Assembly: GCF_964340395.1 (NCBI RefSeq)
Contig: NC_135567.1
Location: forward strand, 13,285,591 to 13,349,590
Source of the DNA: Glandiceps talaboti
Taxonomy: Eukaryota; Hemichordata; Enteropneusta; Spengelidae
Length of the DNA: 64,000 bases
Reading direction: 5' to 3'
A program made the position numbers and the translations under genes. Position 1 is the first letter of the stretch; each line of letters opens with the position of its first letter. Below the pieces are notes generated by a model. It saw only the letters and a list, made by a program, of their open reading frames with translations. It ran no database searches and had not been told where the DNA came from. This document shows positions 1 through 61,535 of the stretch, one piece after another.

Positions 1-420
1 TCTCAGTCAATATTTATCATTGACTGCATTCACACCTATCAGTCAACAACATTCCTTATTGACTGCATTCACACTTATCAGTCAATATCATTTATCATTG
101 ACTGCTTTCACACCTATCACTCAGTAACATTTATCATTGACTGCATTCACACATATCAGTCAGTAACATTTATTATTGACTGCATTCACACCTTTCCGTC
201 AGTAACATTTATTATTGACTGCTTTCATACCTATCAGTCAATAACATTCTTTATTGACTTGTCTTACCTAGATGTGCATCCATCCAGGTATGGCCTTCTA
301 TCATTTGATCCAACATAGCATAGTAGTCAATATCATTTATTATTGACTGCATTCACACCTATCAGTCAATATCATTTATTATTGACTGCTTTCATACCTA
401 TCAGTCAATATCATTTATTA
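1..420. repeat. Minisatellite of about 40 bp in MAN2A intron 5
   Basis: Repeated units containing ATTGACTGCATTCACACC and CAGTCAATAACATTT, at 1-255 and again at 327-420. The array is interrupted by a copy of the 3' end of exon 5. Confidence 0.85.
256..326 (-). pseudogene. Duplicate of the 3' end of MAN2A exon 5 with its donor site
   Basis: About 70 bases nearly identical to 425-495: the last part of exon 5 (from the HYYAML region to the donor GTAAGACAAG) copied into the downstream intron and embedded in the 40-bp minisatellite. It lacks an acceptor, so it is not a full exon. Confidence 0.85.
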
Positions 421-434
421 GTGACTTGTCTTAC

Positions 435-562
435 CTAGATGTGCATCCATCCAGGTATGGCCTTCTATCATTTGATCCAACATGGCATAGTAGTGAGTGT
501 TAGCTTCATCTGGCATTACCCATCCACCAGATACAATCTCAAACTGCCCCCTTCCCATAAGT
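435..562 (-). CDS. MAN2A1: MAN2A exon 5
   Basis: Acceptor gtttgcag|ACTTATGG; encodes [20 protein letters not shown], then [20 protein letters not shown], matching the [16 protein letters not shown] block of the family. Donor CATCTAG|GTAAGA, phase 1. Both ends of this exon have tandem copies in the flanking introns (see findings). Confidence 0.92.
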
Positions 563-3500
563 CTGCAAACATAGAACACAGTATTTACTATGAAAATCAG
601 ACACAATCTCAGTGTCCCCCTAAGTATGCAAACAAAGAACACAGTATTTACTATGAAAATCAGACACAATCTCAAAGTGTCCCCCTAAGTATGCAAACAA
701 AGAACACAGTATTTACTATGAAAATCAGACACAATCTCAAAGTGTCCCCCTAAGTCTGCAAACAAAGAGTATTTATCATGAAATTCACTCTAGTTTCAAC
801 AAAATAATTTAAATCAGCACCCTCATCACAAAACATAGCGAGTATGAAAGATGTGGATAAACAAAATATTATTATTTGAATTATTCATGCGTATCATCAT
901 CAGCTGTTATCTTCAGGATTATATGTATCACGCTGAAATTAAGCCGGCAGGCTGAAATCAGCACAGTTGGTTGAAATAAGCACATCTAGCTGAAATCAAC
1001 ATGGCTGAAATCAACATGGCTGGCTGAAATCTACAAACATGGCTGCTGATATCAACATGGCTAGCTGAAATCAACATGGCTAGCTGAAATCAACACGGCT
1101 GGCTGAAATCAACATGGCTGGCTGAAATCAACATGGCTGGCTGAAATCAACATGGCTGGCTGAAATCAACATGGCTGGCTGAAATCAACATGGCTAGCTG
1201 AAATCAACATGGCTGGCTGAAATCAACATGGCTAGCTGAAATCAACATGCCTGGCTGAAATCTACAACATGGCTGTTGAAATCAACATGGCTAAAATCAA
1301 CATGGCTGTGGTCTGAGAAATGGTAAGAAACCTAACTCACAACATATCATTTCTCGTTTTGACTCACAACAACAAAATCTGGCTACCACTAGAGGGCGCA
1401 CTGTACTGTGATATACACACCAATTCACTTACTCTATAAGTTGTTTCTTTTTCCCCATATCTATAGCCTCCCACCATCTTGAGAAATAAGAAATCTCAGC
1501 CCAGATAAATTTCCTTGTTCTGTCCTCCAATAACTTGACAACAGCGTTGTTTAAGATATGTTGAGTCTGGTCTCGGAAATACGCCTCAAATGTTTTAATC
1601 CATCCTGAGAGTGAAAATATCACAAATATAATTGTGTTAATTGGGAACTTGCAATCCAAACTGGGCATGCTCAGACGCAAAGGACTATGGGATTATCTGT
1701 TAGTGAAAATATCACAAAAGATAATTGTGTTAGTTGGGTTGTGAAATGACAAAAGGGCCCTCTTGGCATATTTGTATGACAATAGAATGTGCTTAAAGTT
1801 CAGGCTGTAACCGTCGCTGTTCCACTCATGCTTTGCATTGTTTACCTATGTAGTTCAATGGAATGTGGCTAGAATGAGAATTCTGGGTAATGAATGATGT
1901 CATGAATGTGGTAAAAGGTCATAACCTAAGGTTGAAAGCTGCCATTTTGTGTGTTTTCATGTATGTACGGCAAATCGTTGTTGTCAATATTTGTTGTCAA
2001 GTTCCTCTATTGGAAATGTATTATTAAAATATGTCCATAAATCTTCAATACCTAAATCATTGCATAATTAGTGGTAGCCTGAACGGGCTACCAGCTGCAA
2101 TTATGGCAGCCCCATGACAAGAATTGGTAGTCTGTGGACATGGGACTATCAGCTACAAATTATGGTAGCCCCACAACAAGAATTGGTAGTCTGTGGACAT
2201 GGGACTACCAGCTACAAATTATGGTAGCCCCATGACAAGAATTGGTAGTCTGTGGATGTGGGACTACCAGCTGCAAATTATGGTAGCCCCACAACAAGAA
2301 TTGGTAATCTGTGGACATGGTACTACCAGCTACAAATTATGGTAGCCCCACAACAAGAATTGGTAGTCTGTGGACATGGGACTACCAGCTACAATTTATG
2401 GTAGCCCCATGACAAGAATTGGTAGACTGTGGACGTGGGACTACCAGCTGCAAATTATGGTAGCCCCGTGACAAGAATTGGTAGTCTATGGACATGGGAC
2501 TACCAGCTACAAATTATGGTAGCCCCATGACAAGAATTGGTAGTCTGTGGACATGGGACTATCAGCTACAAATTATGGTAGCCCCATGACAAGAATTTGT
2601 AGTCTGTGGACGTGGGACTACCAGCTACAAATTATGGTAGCCCCATGACAAGAATTGGTAGTCTGTGGACGTGGGACTACCAGCTACAAATTATGGTAGC
2701 CCCATGACAAGAATTGGTAGTCTGTGGACGTGGGACTACCAGCTACAAATTATGGTAGCCCCACAACAAGAATTGGTAGTCTGTGGACGTGGGACTACCA
2801 TCTACAAATTATGGTAGCCCCATGACAAGAATTGGTAGTCTGTGGACGTGGGACTACCAGCTATAAATTATGGTAGCCCCATGACAAGAATTGGTAGTCT
2901 GTGGACGTGGGACTACCAGCTACAAATTATGGTAGCCCAATGACAAGAATTGGTAGTCTGTGGACGTGGAACTACCAGCTACAAATTATGGTAGCCCCAT
3001 GACAAGAATTGGTAGTCTGTGGACGCGAGGCGACTGTTAACTTTTAGCCTTATGGGTCTGTGTGTATGTGTACATGTGTGTCTATCATGTATCATATGTA
3101 TACAAAAAACACAGAAAACAGACAAAATCAAATGTTAGAACTACTCTGGTGACTGTAAATTTGACATACCTGGATCATTATGTGAGTGTGGTACAACAAA
3201 CACTTGTAAGGGCTCCTTTGCCCACTGTTGTACATTGTAACTGATTTCAAAACCTTGCTTCCAAACCCCTCCATTGGGGTCATCGAACTTTAGAATATCA
3301 AAGACGTCCAACATCTGAAAAAATCAACAATAACTTTCTGATTTTCAAATGTATTCTGTATACCTAGTAAAAATAATTCATATTTTGCAGCCATTTTTTA
3401 ACTGGCAGTAAAGGTTAGGGATTAAGATAAAGAAAAATTACAAAAAAAGAAATGAAAAACAACTTGCTCTGTTCACTGTCAAAACCTGTCATTTGCCTAA

Positions 3501-6500
3501 TATCTCACCTGAAAAGTCTATATCTGTAACATATTTGCATATTATATCACATTTACACCTGCCCATTTGCATAATATCTCACTTGTTACATATTTGCATA
3601 TCTCAATCATATATGTAATGTATTTGCATACTATATCACATTTACACCTGTATATTTGCATATTATCTCAATCTACATGTTACACATTTGCATAAAATCC
3701 AGCAACATATTTGTATCATACCTCACTTTAAGTTACATATTTCCATATCTCATTTTACACCTATTAAAGATCTGCATCACCTTTACCCATGTATCATATT
3801 TGCATATTTCACTTTACATGTTATAAATTTGCATAATACTTCACCTTTACATCTGCCGATGTTCCACTTGGAGTATCAGCAAACGTACACTCATCTTGAT
3901 CGACAACTGCAACAGCTCCGTTAAACTTTTCCATGTCTAAATAATCTGGAGCTGGTTTACGTAGTTCCGGTACATGTACATTAACGTTACCTTGATGCAT
4001 ATTAATGACGTCTGCGTCGTTTCCTTTGTTACCGTCCGCTAACGCTTTGACCGTATCTCGTATTTCATTTATCGTCTCTCTATTCTTTGAAAGACTTTCC
4101 TCTAAGTTTTGCAGTTTTACTTCTAACATTGACAACTCATTCTGAAACCAAAGACAGGAAATATTGAGTGTTATTCACATGAATGTTGATACAGGTGACT
4201 TTGCCAATGTTGCTGTAAGCAGCACGCATGGCTGGCATTGTTTTCTGAAAATACAGAAATACAGTAGATAAACTATACTATGCACAACACAACCCGGGTT
4301 GAACAAAAAATAGGGCATATATATTCTGGTTGTACTACATCACGACAGTGCACATCTGTGTCACGACAACGTGTGTCTATGTTACTGATTCTGCTGTGTT
4401 CGAAATATGAGTCAAACCATTCATAATTGTCATTACTTTCCCCGATTTTTCTTTGATATTACTTGGTGCTGGTATAATTATGTTATTCTCCAATATATTT
4501 TTTCATTCAGCTGGAAAATACAATGGTTAACACTACACATCAACTTCAAGTGACTTGTAGTGACAATGGCTCCTTAGGTCACTCGTATTTTTCTTGGTTG
4601 AATGAAGAAAAATATTTGGGAATAACATCTAAATACACTGAACATGCTATCCTTACTCTGCATTGCGCGCATATTGATGATAGCTACATGTTCTACTTGT
4701 TTGCACACATCGATGGGTCGATCACCTACGCAATTCCTCTTGGAACCAGGAAAGCGACTATTTGATGTACCACTGATGCACCAATTTCTTGAGACCCATA
4801 AATTTAGTGAACATTCTCCCTATGATTGTACCCTGTTTTGATAGCCAAATTTTGTTGTGAGTCAAAATGAGAAAAACTGGCATTTCTTGTGAGTCACCAC
4901 ATAGTTAGAGATACAAAATATAGGGGACCCCCAAATTGTGGTGCATCACTAGAAATTGTGTACATCAGTGGCACATCAAATTGGCTTAGAGGGCACACTC
5001 ACCACATAGTAAAAGATAGGGGAACTTCAGATTTTGGTGCATCACTAGAAATTGTGTACATCAGTGGTATATCAAATTGGCTTAGAGGGCACACTCGCCA
5101 CATAGTAAGAGATAAGGGAATACCAAATTTTGGTGCATCACTAGAAATTGTGTACATCAGTGGCACGTCAAATTAGCTTAGAGGGCACACTCATCACAAA
5201 GTAAGAGATAGGGGAACACCAAATTTTGGTGTGTCACTAGAAATTGTGTGCATCAGTGGCACGTCAAATGAGCTTAGAGGGCACACTCGCAACATAGTAA
5301 GAGATAAGGGAATACCAAATTTTGGTGCATCACTAGAAATTGTGTGCATCAGTGGCACATCAAATTGCCTTAGAGGGCACACTCGCAACATAGTAAGAGA
5401 TAAGGGAATACCAAATTTTGGTGCATCACTAGAAATTGTGTGCATCAGTGGCACATCAAATTGCCTTAGAGGGCACACTCACCACATAGTAAGAGATAGG
5501 GGAATACCAAATTTTGGTACATCACTAGAAACTGTGTGTGCCAGTGGCACGTCAACTTGGCCTAGAGGGCACACTGACCCCTATCCCTCACTAGTAATAC
5601 TATGTGGTGACTCACAAGACAGCCTAGTTTTTATCATATTGACTCACAACAATACACTTTGTCTTTCATCAGAGTACACTACTCTCATATGTATGAGTAG
5701 ACTCTCTCTCAGTCACAGTCCCCGGAACTTCACTTTACTAAAATTAAAGCTAAACGAATTATTTTGTATGTACCGATGCCAGCTAATTAACCGTACTCGA
5801 ATATTCTTGTACTGAGCACCCTCATCGACCATGATAGAGATAACCATTCATTGACGTGTGACTGCGAAACATCAATTTTAGTAAAGCGAAGCTCCGAGGA
5901 CTGTGAGAGAGTCTAGTGTATGAGGTACAAGTATCCAAGTACACATTGAAAATAAAGTCATTGACAGTTACTAAAACAAAACTGAAAACTTTACATATGG
6001 TTGGACGCATGGACAGACAGAGACCATCATAAGAGGCACCCTCCTCTTTCGGGGGCTAAAAATAAAACTGCACTAATTTTTTTCAGTTGTAAAATATGTA
6101 TCTAGGTATATTAATTTGTACCAGCAAGATTACACGTTGTACATATGTTAGTAATTGTCTATAATATTCATACAATACATTACATTACTTGCTGAATATG
6201 ACTTCCCCTACCTTATATAATGTATGTATACATACACGTGTGCATGTACATGCATGTGTATAATTACTCTACACATAGGAATCAAATAAATACATGTATT
6301 GCTTACCCTAAACACATGTATCCCCCCACCCCCACCCCCACCCCCTATTTCAAATGAATCAGAAGCAAGCTTTGAACCAGCAAAATTTGGACAGATTTTT
6401 AAAAAAAATTTCCTTTTGTGTGTGTGAAACCATTAGAAAGCACTACACTTTTACTGATGAAACTTAAAAGCAATCAATGTGTTGAATACAGATAACGGTA

Positions 6501-8770
6501 AGCTTCGAAACTGGCAAAGTTTGGACAGACTTAAAAAAAAATTTCCTTTTTGTGTCTGTGAAACTGTTAGAAACCACTAAAAGTAATCAATGTGTTGAAT
6601 ACAGATAACAGTGAATGGGTGGTTATGTATTAAATAAAGAAAACACCAAAATGAACAATCATATATCTCATTGACCATATGGAATATACAAATGTACTAT
6701 GTATGAGCCATTTAGAACAAAACATGGAAAATATGCTCTGGTCATTCTATGTCACGACAACACGCGCCTATATCATGACAGCACTTGTCTACATCACTGG
6801 TTTGAGCACTGTATTTGTAAATAGAGCGTCATATTCATATTTGAATCAGTAATATTTCAGTACAAAAACAGCTTGAATTTTTTATTAGTTTAACATCATT
6901 TAAGCATACTCACTTTTGATGCCATTTACTGGTGGGTTTTTTTTTTGTATTTATAACGTTTGCTGGTAGACTGTTCCATACATTTACTATTTTTTATGTA
7001 ATGAAATATTTTCTATTACTATACCTCAGTTGGTATACATGTATTTGTGTATATTATTAGGCCAAAAAAAAATTGTTTCTGGTCAAGACAGTGTCTAAAA
7101 TGGTGTGACGACATGAATTTTGGCAGCTTTGAATTCTGTCAAAGTGCTGTACCACAATAGTTTATAGCATCCATATCAAGTACAACCCATAACACCAAAG
7201 TAAAGCATTTTCTGAATGTACCACAATCGTTTATAGCATCCATATCAAGTACAACCCATAACACCAAAGTAAAGCATTTTCTGTATGTACCACACTCGTT
7301 TATAGCATCCATATCAAGTACAACCCATAACACCAAAGTAAAGCATTTCCTGTATGTACCACAATCATTTATAGCATCCATATCAAGTACAACCCATAAC
7401 ACCAAAGTAAAGCGTTTTCTATATGTACCACAATAGTTTATAGCATTCATATCAAGTGTAAAAGTATACTGTTTCATTTATTAATTGACCCCATGAGAAA
7501 GGCCACATGCTAGGCTTGTAAATAAACCAATTGAACAATATACTTTTACTTAATATCTTTATATGAATGTTATAATTGAGTGTAGCACGAAGAGAAAGTG
7601 CTATACTTCAGTGTTACTTGTTGTAATGTGAATGCTGTAAAATGAGTGTAGCACATAGAGAAAGTGTTATACTTTAGTGTTACTAGTTGTAATGTGAATG
7701 CTGTAAAATGAGTGTAGCACATAGAGAAAGTGTTATACTTTAGTGTTACTAGTTGTAATATGAATGCTGTAAAATGAGTGTAGCACATAGAGAAAGTGCT
7801 TTACTTCAGTGTTACTAGTTGTAATATGAATGCTATAAAATGAGTGTAGCACACAGAGAAAGTGCTATGCTTCAGTGTCACTCGTAATATGAATGCTATA
7901 AATGAGTGTAGCACATAGAGAAAGTGCTATACTTCAGTGTTACTAGTAGTAATATGAATGCTATAAATGAGTGTAGCACACAAAGTGCTTTACTTCAGTG
8001 TTACTGGTTGTAATATGAATCCTATACACGAGTGTAGCACATAGAGAAAGTGCCATACTTCAATGTTACTCATAATAATAATAACAATATGTTTATGGCT
8101 TTTCTAGGCCATATGCAAAGTTTACAAATAGTGAAAAATACATCTCTGTCATGATATAGATAGCAAAGTGAGAGACAAATATATTACATAGCATTTACTT
8201 TGGAAGTTCTCATCTCCATAGCTTTTACATGTATTTACCAAAATATGTTTTCTGTACAGTGTACCATACCACACTCTCTGAATCTAATGATAGTGTCCTC
8301 ACAGAAAATAAATAGCTGATTCAAGTTCAAGTGCTTGGGTTTTTTAATCTATTTCGGAAAAACTGCCAATTTTATATTTGACGATACTACCACCATATGG
8401 ACAATTTTAATCCTACGTGTGGGAATTTCTTTGTTCTAATCGACTGAAAAGTTTTAAATTGTTGACAGTCGAAGTGAATTCAGTTACAATTTACAACTAC
8501 ACACGTGAACCTACGTACATAACTAATGTAATAGTACAATATATTAAATATTAACTGTGAGAACACAATTTGTTTACACATGCCGTCAAAAATTACGACC
8601 ATAAAAAAAAATTGATCAAAAACTCTTACCTCTTGCAGCTGACCCTGCATACCAGTATTTGTTGTTGCCTGGTCTAAAAGTAAATACATTGAAACGATTG
8701 CCACGAAGAACACAGAGGAACCTAAGACAGCATAGTAGCGTCTCATCTTCCTGGTTGTTGATAATCTCAT
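435..8770 (-). CDS. MAN2A1: Golgi alpha-mannosidase II, N-terminal part (5 exons, gene runs off the left edge)
   Basis: Seen: five minus-strand exons (8630-8770, 3845-4141, 3170-3314, 1433-1604, 435-562) join with consistent phases into 294 codons. The product has a short basic tail, one hydrophobic signal anchor (about residues 13-32), a coiled stem ([17 protein letters not shown]), then [35 protein letters not shown] and GGWVMPDEA. These follow the order in animal MAN2A1/MAN2A2. Known for the family: a type II Golgi membrane enzyme of glycoside hydrolase family 38 that removes two mannoses from GlcNAcMan5GlcNAc2 in N-glycan maturation; the His and Asp of HSHNDPG bind zinc. The nucleophile Asp and the rest of the catalytic domain lie left of base 1. 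It looks co-orthologous to both vertebrate paralogues, so the symbol is approximate. Promoter side faces PRUNE2. Confidence 0.93.
598..783. repeat. Three tandem copies of the acceptor region of MAN2A exon 5
   Basis: Units of about 63-66 bp. Read on the minus strand each carries gtttgca(g/t)actta, a G-run and TTTGAGATTGTGTCTG, which is the acceptor plus first 35 or so bases of exon 5 (TTTGAGATTGTATCTG). The real exon start is the last copy in transcription order. Confidence 0.85.
932..1308. repeat. 19-bp minisatellite in MAN2A intron 4
   Basis: Repeated CTGAAATCAACATGGCTGG with minor variants, about 18 copies. Confidence 0.92.
1348..1403 (-). mobile_element. End fragment of the CAGTG(T/C)G hAT-like short element
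   Basis: Read on the minus strand this begins CAGTGCGCCCTCTAGTGG, then TAGCCAGATTTTG and GTTGTGAGTC, the same terminal sequence as the more complete copies at 18808-20017 and 57930-58195. It contains CCACTAGAGGGCGC (1386-1399). Confidence 0.75.
1433..1604 (-). CDS. MAN2A1: MAN2A exon 4
   Basis: Acceptor tctcag|GATGG completes the Gly codon; encodes [16 protein letters not shown], then [17 protein letters not shown], highly similar to MAN2A1/2 (WIKTF, YFRDKTQ, FIWSEISYLSKWW). Donor ATAGA|GTAAGT, phase 2. Confidence 0.92.
2087..3025. repeat. 59-bp minisatellite, about 16 units, MAN2A intron 3
   Basis: Unit core GGTAGCCCCATGACAAGAAT / TGGTAGTCTGTGGACGTGGG / ACTACCAGCTACAAATTA. Each unit contains GGTAGTC...GACTACC, so single strands can form small hairpins. 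Confidence 0.95.
3170..3314 (-). CDS. MAN2A1: MAN2A exon 3 (start of GH38 domain, zinc motif)
   Basis: Acceptor ttttttcag|ATGTTGGACG, donor CCAG|GTATGT. Encodes [18 protein letters not shown], then [23 protein letters not shown]. The HSHND residues are zinc-binding in family 38 mannosidases, so the catalytic site is intact here. Ends phase 1; the Gly of HNDPG is split over the junction with exon 4. Confidence 0.92.
3530..3840. repeat. Degenerate TTTGCATA-rich repeat, MAN2A intron 2
   Basis: About ten irregular copies of ACATATTTGCATATTAT and CACATTTACACCTG. Several contain the POU octamer ATTTGCAT. Confidence 0.75.
3845..4141 (-). CDS. MAN2A1: MAN2A exon 2 (coiled stem)
   Basis: Acceptor tttggtttcag at its 5' side and donor AAG|GTGAAG at its 3' side. 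The exon starts [10 protein letters not shown] and has a heptad-like LxxLEESL / IRDTVKAL coiled stem as in MAN2A1 (SML, LERLL, IRDSV). Phase 0 on both sides, 99 codons. Confidence 0.88.
4266..4640. repeat. Dispersed repeat family, MAN2A intron 1
   Basis: Shares CACGACA(A/G)...GTGTCTA, TTCGAAATATGAGTCAAA, CTCCAATATTTTTC and CCTTAGGTCACTC(A/G)TATTTTC with 26280-26660. Related pieces occur near 6700-6830, and in the other orientation near 45760-46010 and 52540-52740. The family has inverted ends (ATTCTCCAATATTT...AAATAT(G/T)G(A/G)GAATAA), suggesting a non-autonomous transposon. Confidence 0.6.
4826..5576 (+). mobile_element. hAT-like short element with 7 tandem 96-bp core units
   Basis: Left end is degraded (TGATAGCCAAATTTTGTTG); right end is TAGAGGGCACACTG. 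The core is seven copies of a 96-bp unit (AGGGCACACTC, AGATAGGGGAACACC, CACTAGAAATTGTGTG). 96 is divisible by 3, which explains the long open frames through it. Confidence 0.75.
5698..5916. mobile_element. Palindromic MITE with perfect 8-bp target duplication
   Basis: Inverted arms of about 45 bp: (C)TAGACTCTCTC, CAGTCCCCGGA, CTTTACTAAAATT on the left and their complement on the right. It is flanked by TGTATGAG at 5690-5697 and 5917-5924. An 8-bp duplication fits hAT-type (or P-type) transposition. A relative lies at 21520-21860. Confidence 0.8.
6360..6610. repeat. Local duplication in MAN2A intron 1
   Basis: Two diverged copies of a roughly 130-bp segment (GCAAAATTTGGACAGA / GCAAAGTTTGGACAGA, AAATTTCCTTTT, AATCAATGTGTTGAATACAG). 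Confidence 0.7.
7139..8078. mobile_element. Palindromic element whose two arms are both amplified
   Basis: Left arm: about five 69-bp units (GTACCACAATCGTTTATAG, CACCAAAGTAAAGC) at 7139-7455. Spacer with AAGGCCACATGCTAGGC at 7456-7570. Right arm: about eight 66-bp units (GAGTGTAGCACATAGAG, GTGCTTTACTTCAGTG) at 7571-8078. The right unit is the diverged reverse complement of the left unit. A simple version with one unit per arm is at 59723-59950. Confidence 0.8.
8630..8770 (-). CDS. MAN2A1: MAN2A exon 1 (start codon, signal anchor)
   Basis: The ATG at 8770-8768 opens [13 protein letters not shown] followed by a 19-residue hydrophobic stretch and LDQ. A second in-frame ATG at 8746 aligns better with the start of vertebrate MAN2A proteins (short basic tail, then hydrophobic anchor, then LDR), so the true start may be there. 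The exon ends QLQE at a clean donor (GAG|GTAAGAG on the minus strand), phase 0. Confidence 0.88.
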
Positions 8771-10081
8771 AGGCAGGCAAGATGAGATCACGGAAGTAGA
8801 TTGTTTTCGTGCGATTTTTATGCCTGGAAAATACCTACTCGCTATTTAAGCGTCACCTGAGAACCACAGATGGTATTGTTAAAGTATAAAATACTAATGT
8901 CGACGTACAGATTGCCAAACACGCCATCAAGTAGAACGAAATGAACTCGTACCCTCAGAAACAGACGACATGAGCTGGCAACTGCGCTCTACGTCACAAA
9001 ATTTGAGGTCAAGAATTATGACGACATTTACTACAGCGGGTTGGCGACGAGAAGAGTCTGCAAAATGGCTAAAGTTTAAGCTTCTTTACTCAAATTGTTA
9101 TACATTTGAAATTAACGTGTTGTTTTTATTCTGAAACTGCAGTCTAGAAGAAGTATATTCCCCGAAATTGATTGTATTCGGGTGTTTTCAGATGAAGGTC
9201 AAAGTTCACATATTGACAACAAGTGTTCAAAATAACTCCCACAATCCAATGCGTTTACTGTGCCGTCGGCACTTTTGGCCTTGCATTATGGGTAAATTAA
9301 TATCCAGGTCAGAATCTTGGGTACGAGGGGTGTACAACAAGCGTACGACACGAGTATAAAGTTGGCGTCAGATTCAGATTCAGATTCAGCTAGCGTCAGA
9401 TTCAGCGTCAGATTCAGCGTCAGATAGCGTCAGATCCGAAGACACCCGACGGACTCAATCAACCTGAAATAATACTGTTGAGACTACAGGGAAAGATTCT
9501 GCTTCACAGCCTTTTGATGGAAGTTGGAATGTCTCTGCTTGCACAATTTTTAGATTTTAAATTCAAATTTTTAAAAATGACAACATATTAGTATACGTAA
9601 ACTTAGCTTTTACTGACACCATGTACATTATTGGCAAAGCGTATCAACCAACGAACATACAGTGACTGAACTTGGGGCTATCAATGTCTCGGTTGCAAGT
9701 ATTTCAACTCTATTTCATATATTTTTTCCCAAATAAAAATTGTGCAAGCAGAGACATTCCAACTTCCATCAAAAGGCTGTGAAGCGGAATCTTTCCCTGT
9801 AGTCTCAACAGTATTATTTCAGGTTTCATTGAGTCCGTCGGGTGTCTTCGGATCTGACGCTATCTGACGCTGAATCTGACGCTCAATATGACGCTAGCTG
9901 AATCTGAATCTGAATCTGACGCCAACTTTATACTCGTGCGTACGACAGCTCACACAGTTCGTCGGTGTCACCTGCGTTGTGTGTGTCATGCAATGTTGAT
10001 AATATAAATTCACCATGTCGCACTGTCTTTTACCGATGACGAATGTCTGCTCCGTTAACATGGATGTATAGTGAACGGAAA
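8771..10081. promoter_or_regulatory. Divergent intergenic region / putative bidirectional promoter of MAN2A and PRUNE2
   Basis: The two start codons are about 1.3 kb apart and point away from each other. The region is richer in CpG than its surroundings and has TACGTCAC (8993-9000, CRE-like) and AAAATGGCT (near 9062, YY1-like). No TATA box is convincing. A foldback transposon fills 9350-9937. A shared promoter is inference. Confidence 0.5.
9350..9937. mobile_element. 588-bp foldback element with 9-bp target-site duplication
   Basis: Inverted arms of about 215 bp starting ACGAGTATAAAGTTGGCG and ending CGCCAACTTTATACTCGT, with a central loop of about 160 bp. Flanked by exact GCGTACGAC at 9341-9349 and 9938-9946. 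The arms contain repeated CAGATTCAG / GCGTCAGAT units. A 9-bp duplication with long arms suggests a Mutator-like (MULE) or foldback family. It sits 144 bp before the PRUNE2 ATG and may form part of its promoter or 5' UTR. Confidence 0.9.
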
Positions 10082-60777
<50,696 letters not shown>

Positions 60778-60898
60778 CGAGGTGACGGACGAGATCGAAC
60801 TGTGGTTGTCAGACGATGAAGATGGTGGTGGTGGTGACAGTAAAGATTGGTTTGATGACGTGGATGTTGAAGATTTAGAAGCGATGACACAGTTCTGA

Positions 60899-61535
60899 GA
60901 TTAGATGTTATAGAAAAATCATCTTAACAGACTGGATGTGGGTTTTGCAGACGGTGGTTTTTAGTAAACATCGGTGGTGTAAAACACTATTGAAACTTAA
61001 TCCTAATTCATTATTCAGTGGAGAATCATTCCATATGAATAATTACTACCACGGAATGTCACTCCAAGAAATTATCATATATTCGTCAACTTGTTTCCTG
61101 GCGAGTCATTTCATTATTTCACATCACTTACATTTGTATATTAACCATTAGTGCTGAAAAACACTATTGAAACTTGTTCAGTGAAGGTCCTTGCCAAGAC
61201 ACGCATTGACTCATGGGAGTCAACAGAAATGAAACTTGTTCTTAATCCATTGTTCAGTGAAGGTCCTTGCCAAGACACGCATTGACTCATGGGAGTCAAC
61301 AGAAATGAAACTTGTTCTTAATCCATTGTTCAGTGAAGGTCCTTGCCAAGACACGCATTGACTCATGGGAGTCAACAAAAATGAAATATTCAAAATATGG
61401 ATGTTGAAAATTTCATTGCTATGATAAATTTCTGAGATTGGTTCAATTTAAAAAAAAATAAATATATATAAGAAGTTTATTGGAGAAATATTCAAACTAC
61501 TGTATGCCCCTTGAAATAAACTCTTGATTTTTGTG
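60899..61535 (+). other. PRUNE2 3' UTR with three-unit repeat and polyA signals
   Basis: Three copies of a unit of about 78 bp (CAGTGAAGGTCCTTGCCAAG, ACACGCATTGACTCATGGGA) at 61165-61380. AATAAA occurs at 61457-61462 and 61515-61520. The exact end is not determined. Confidence 0.6.

Noticed and set aside
2087-3025. 59-bp regular repeats as a possible CRISPR array
   Set aside because: No spacers; units are directly tandem, and the context is an animal intron.
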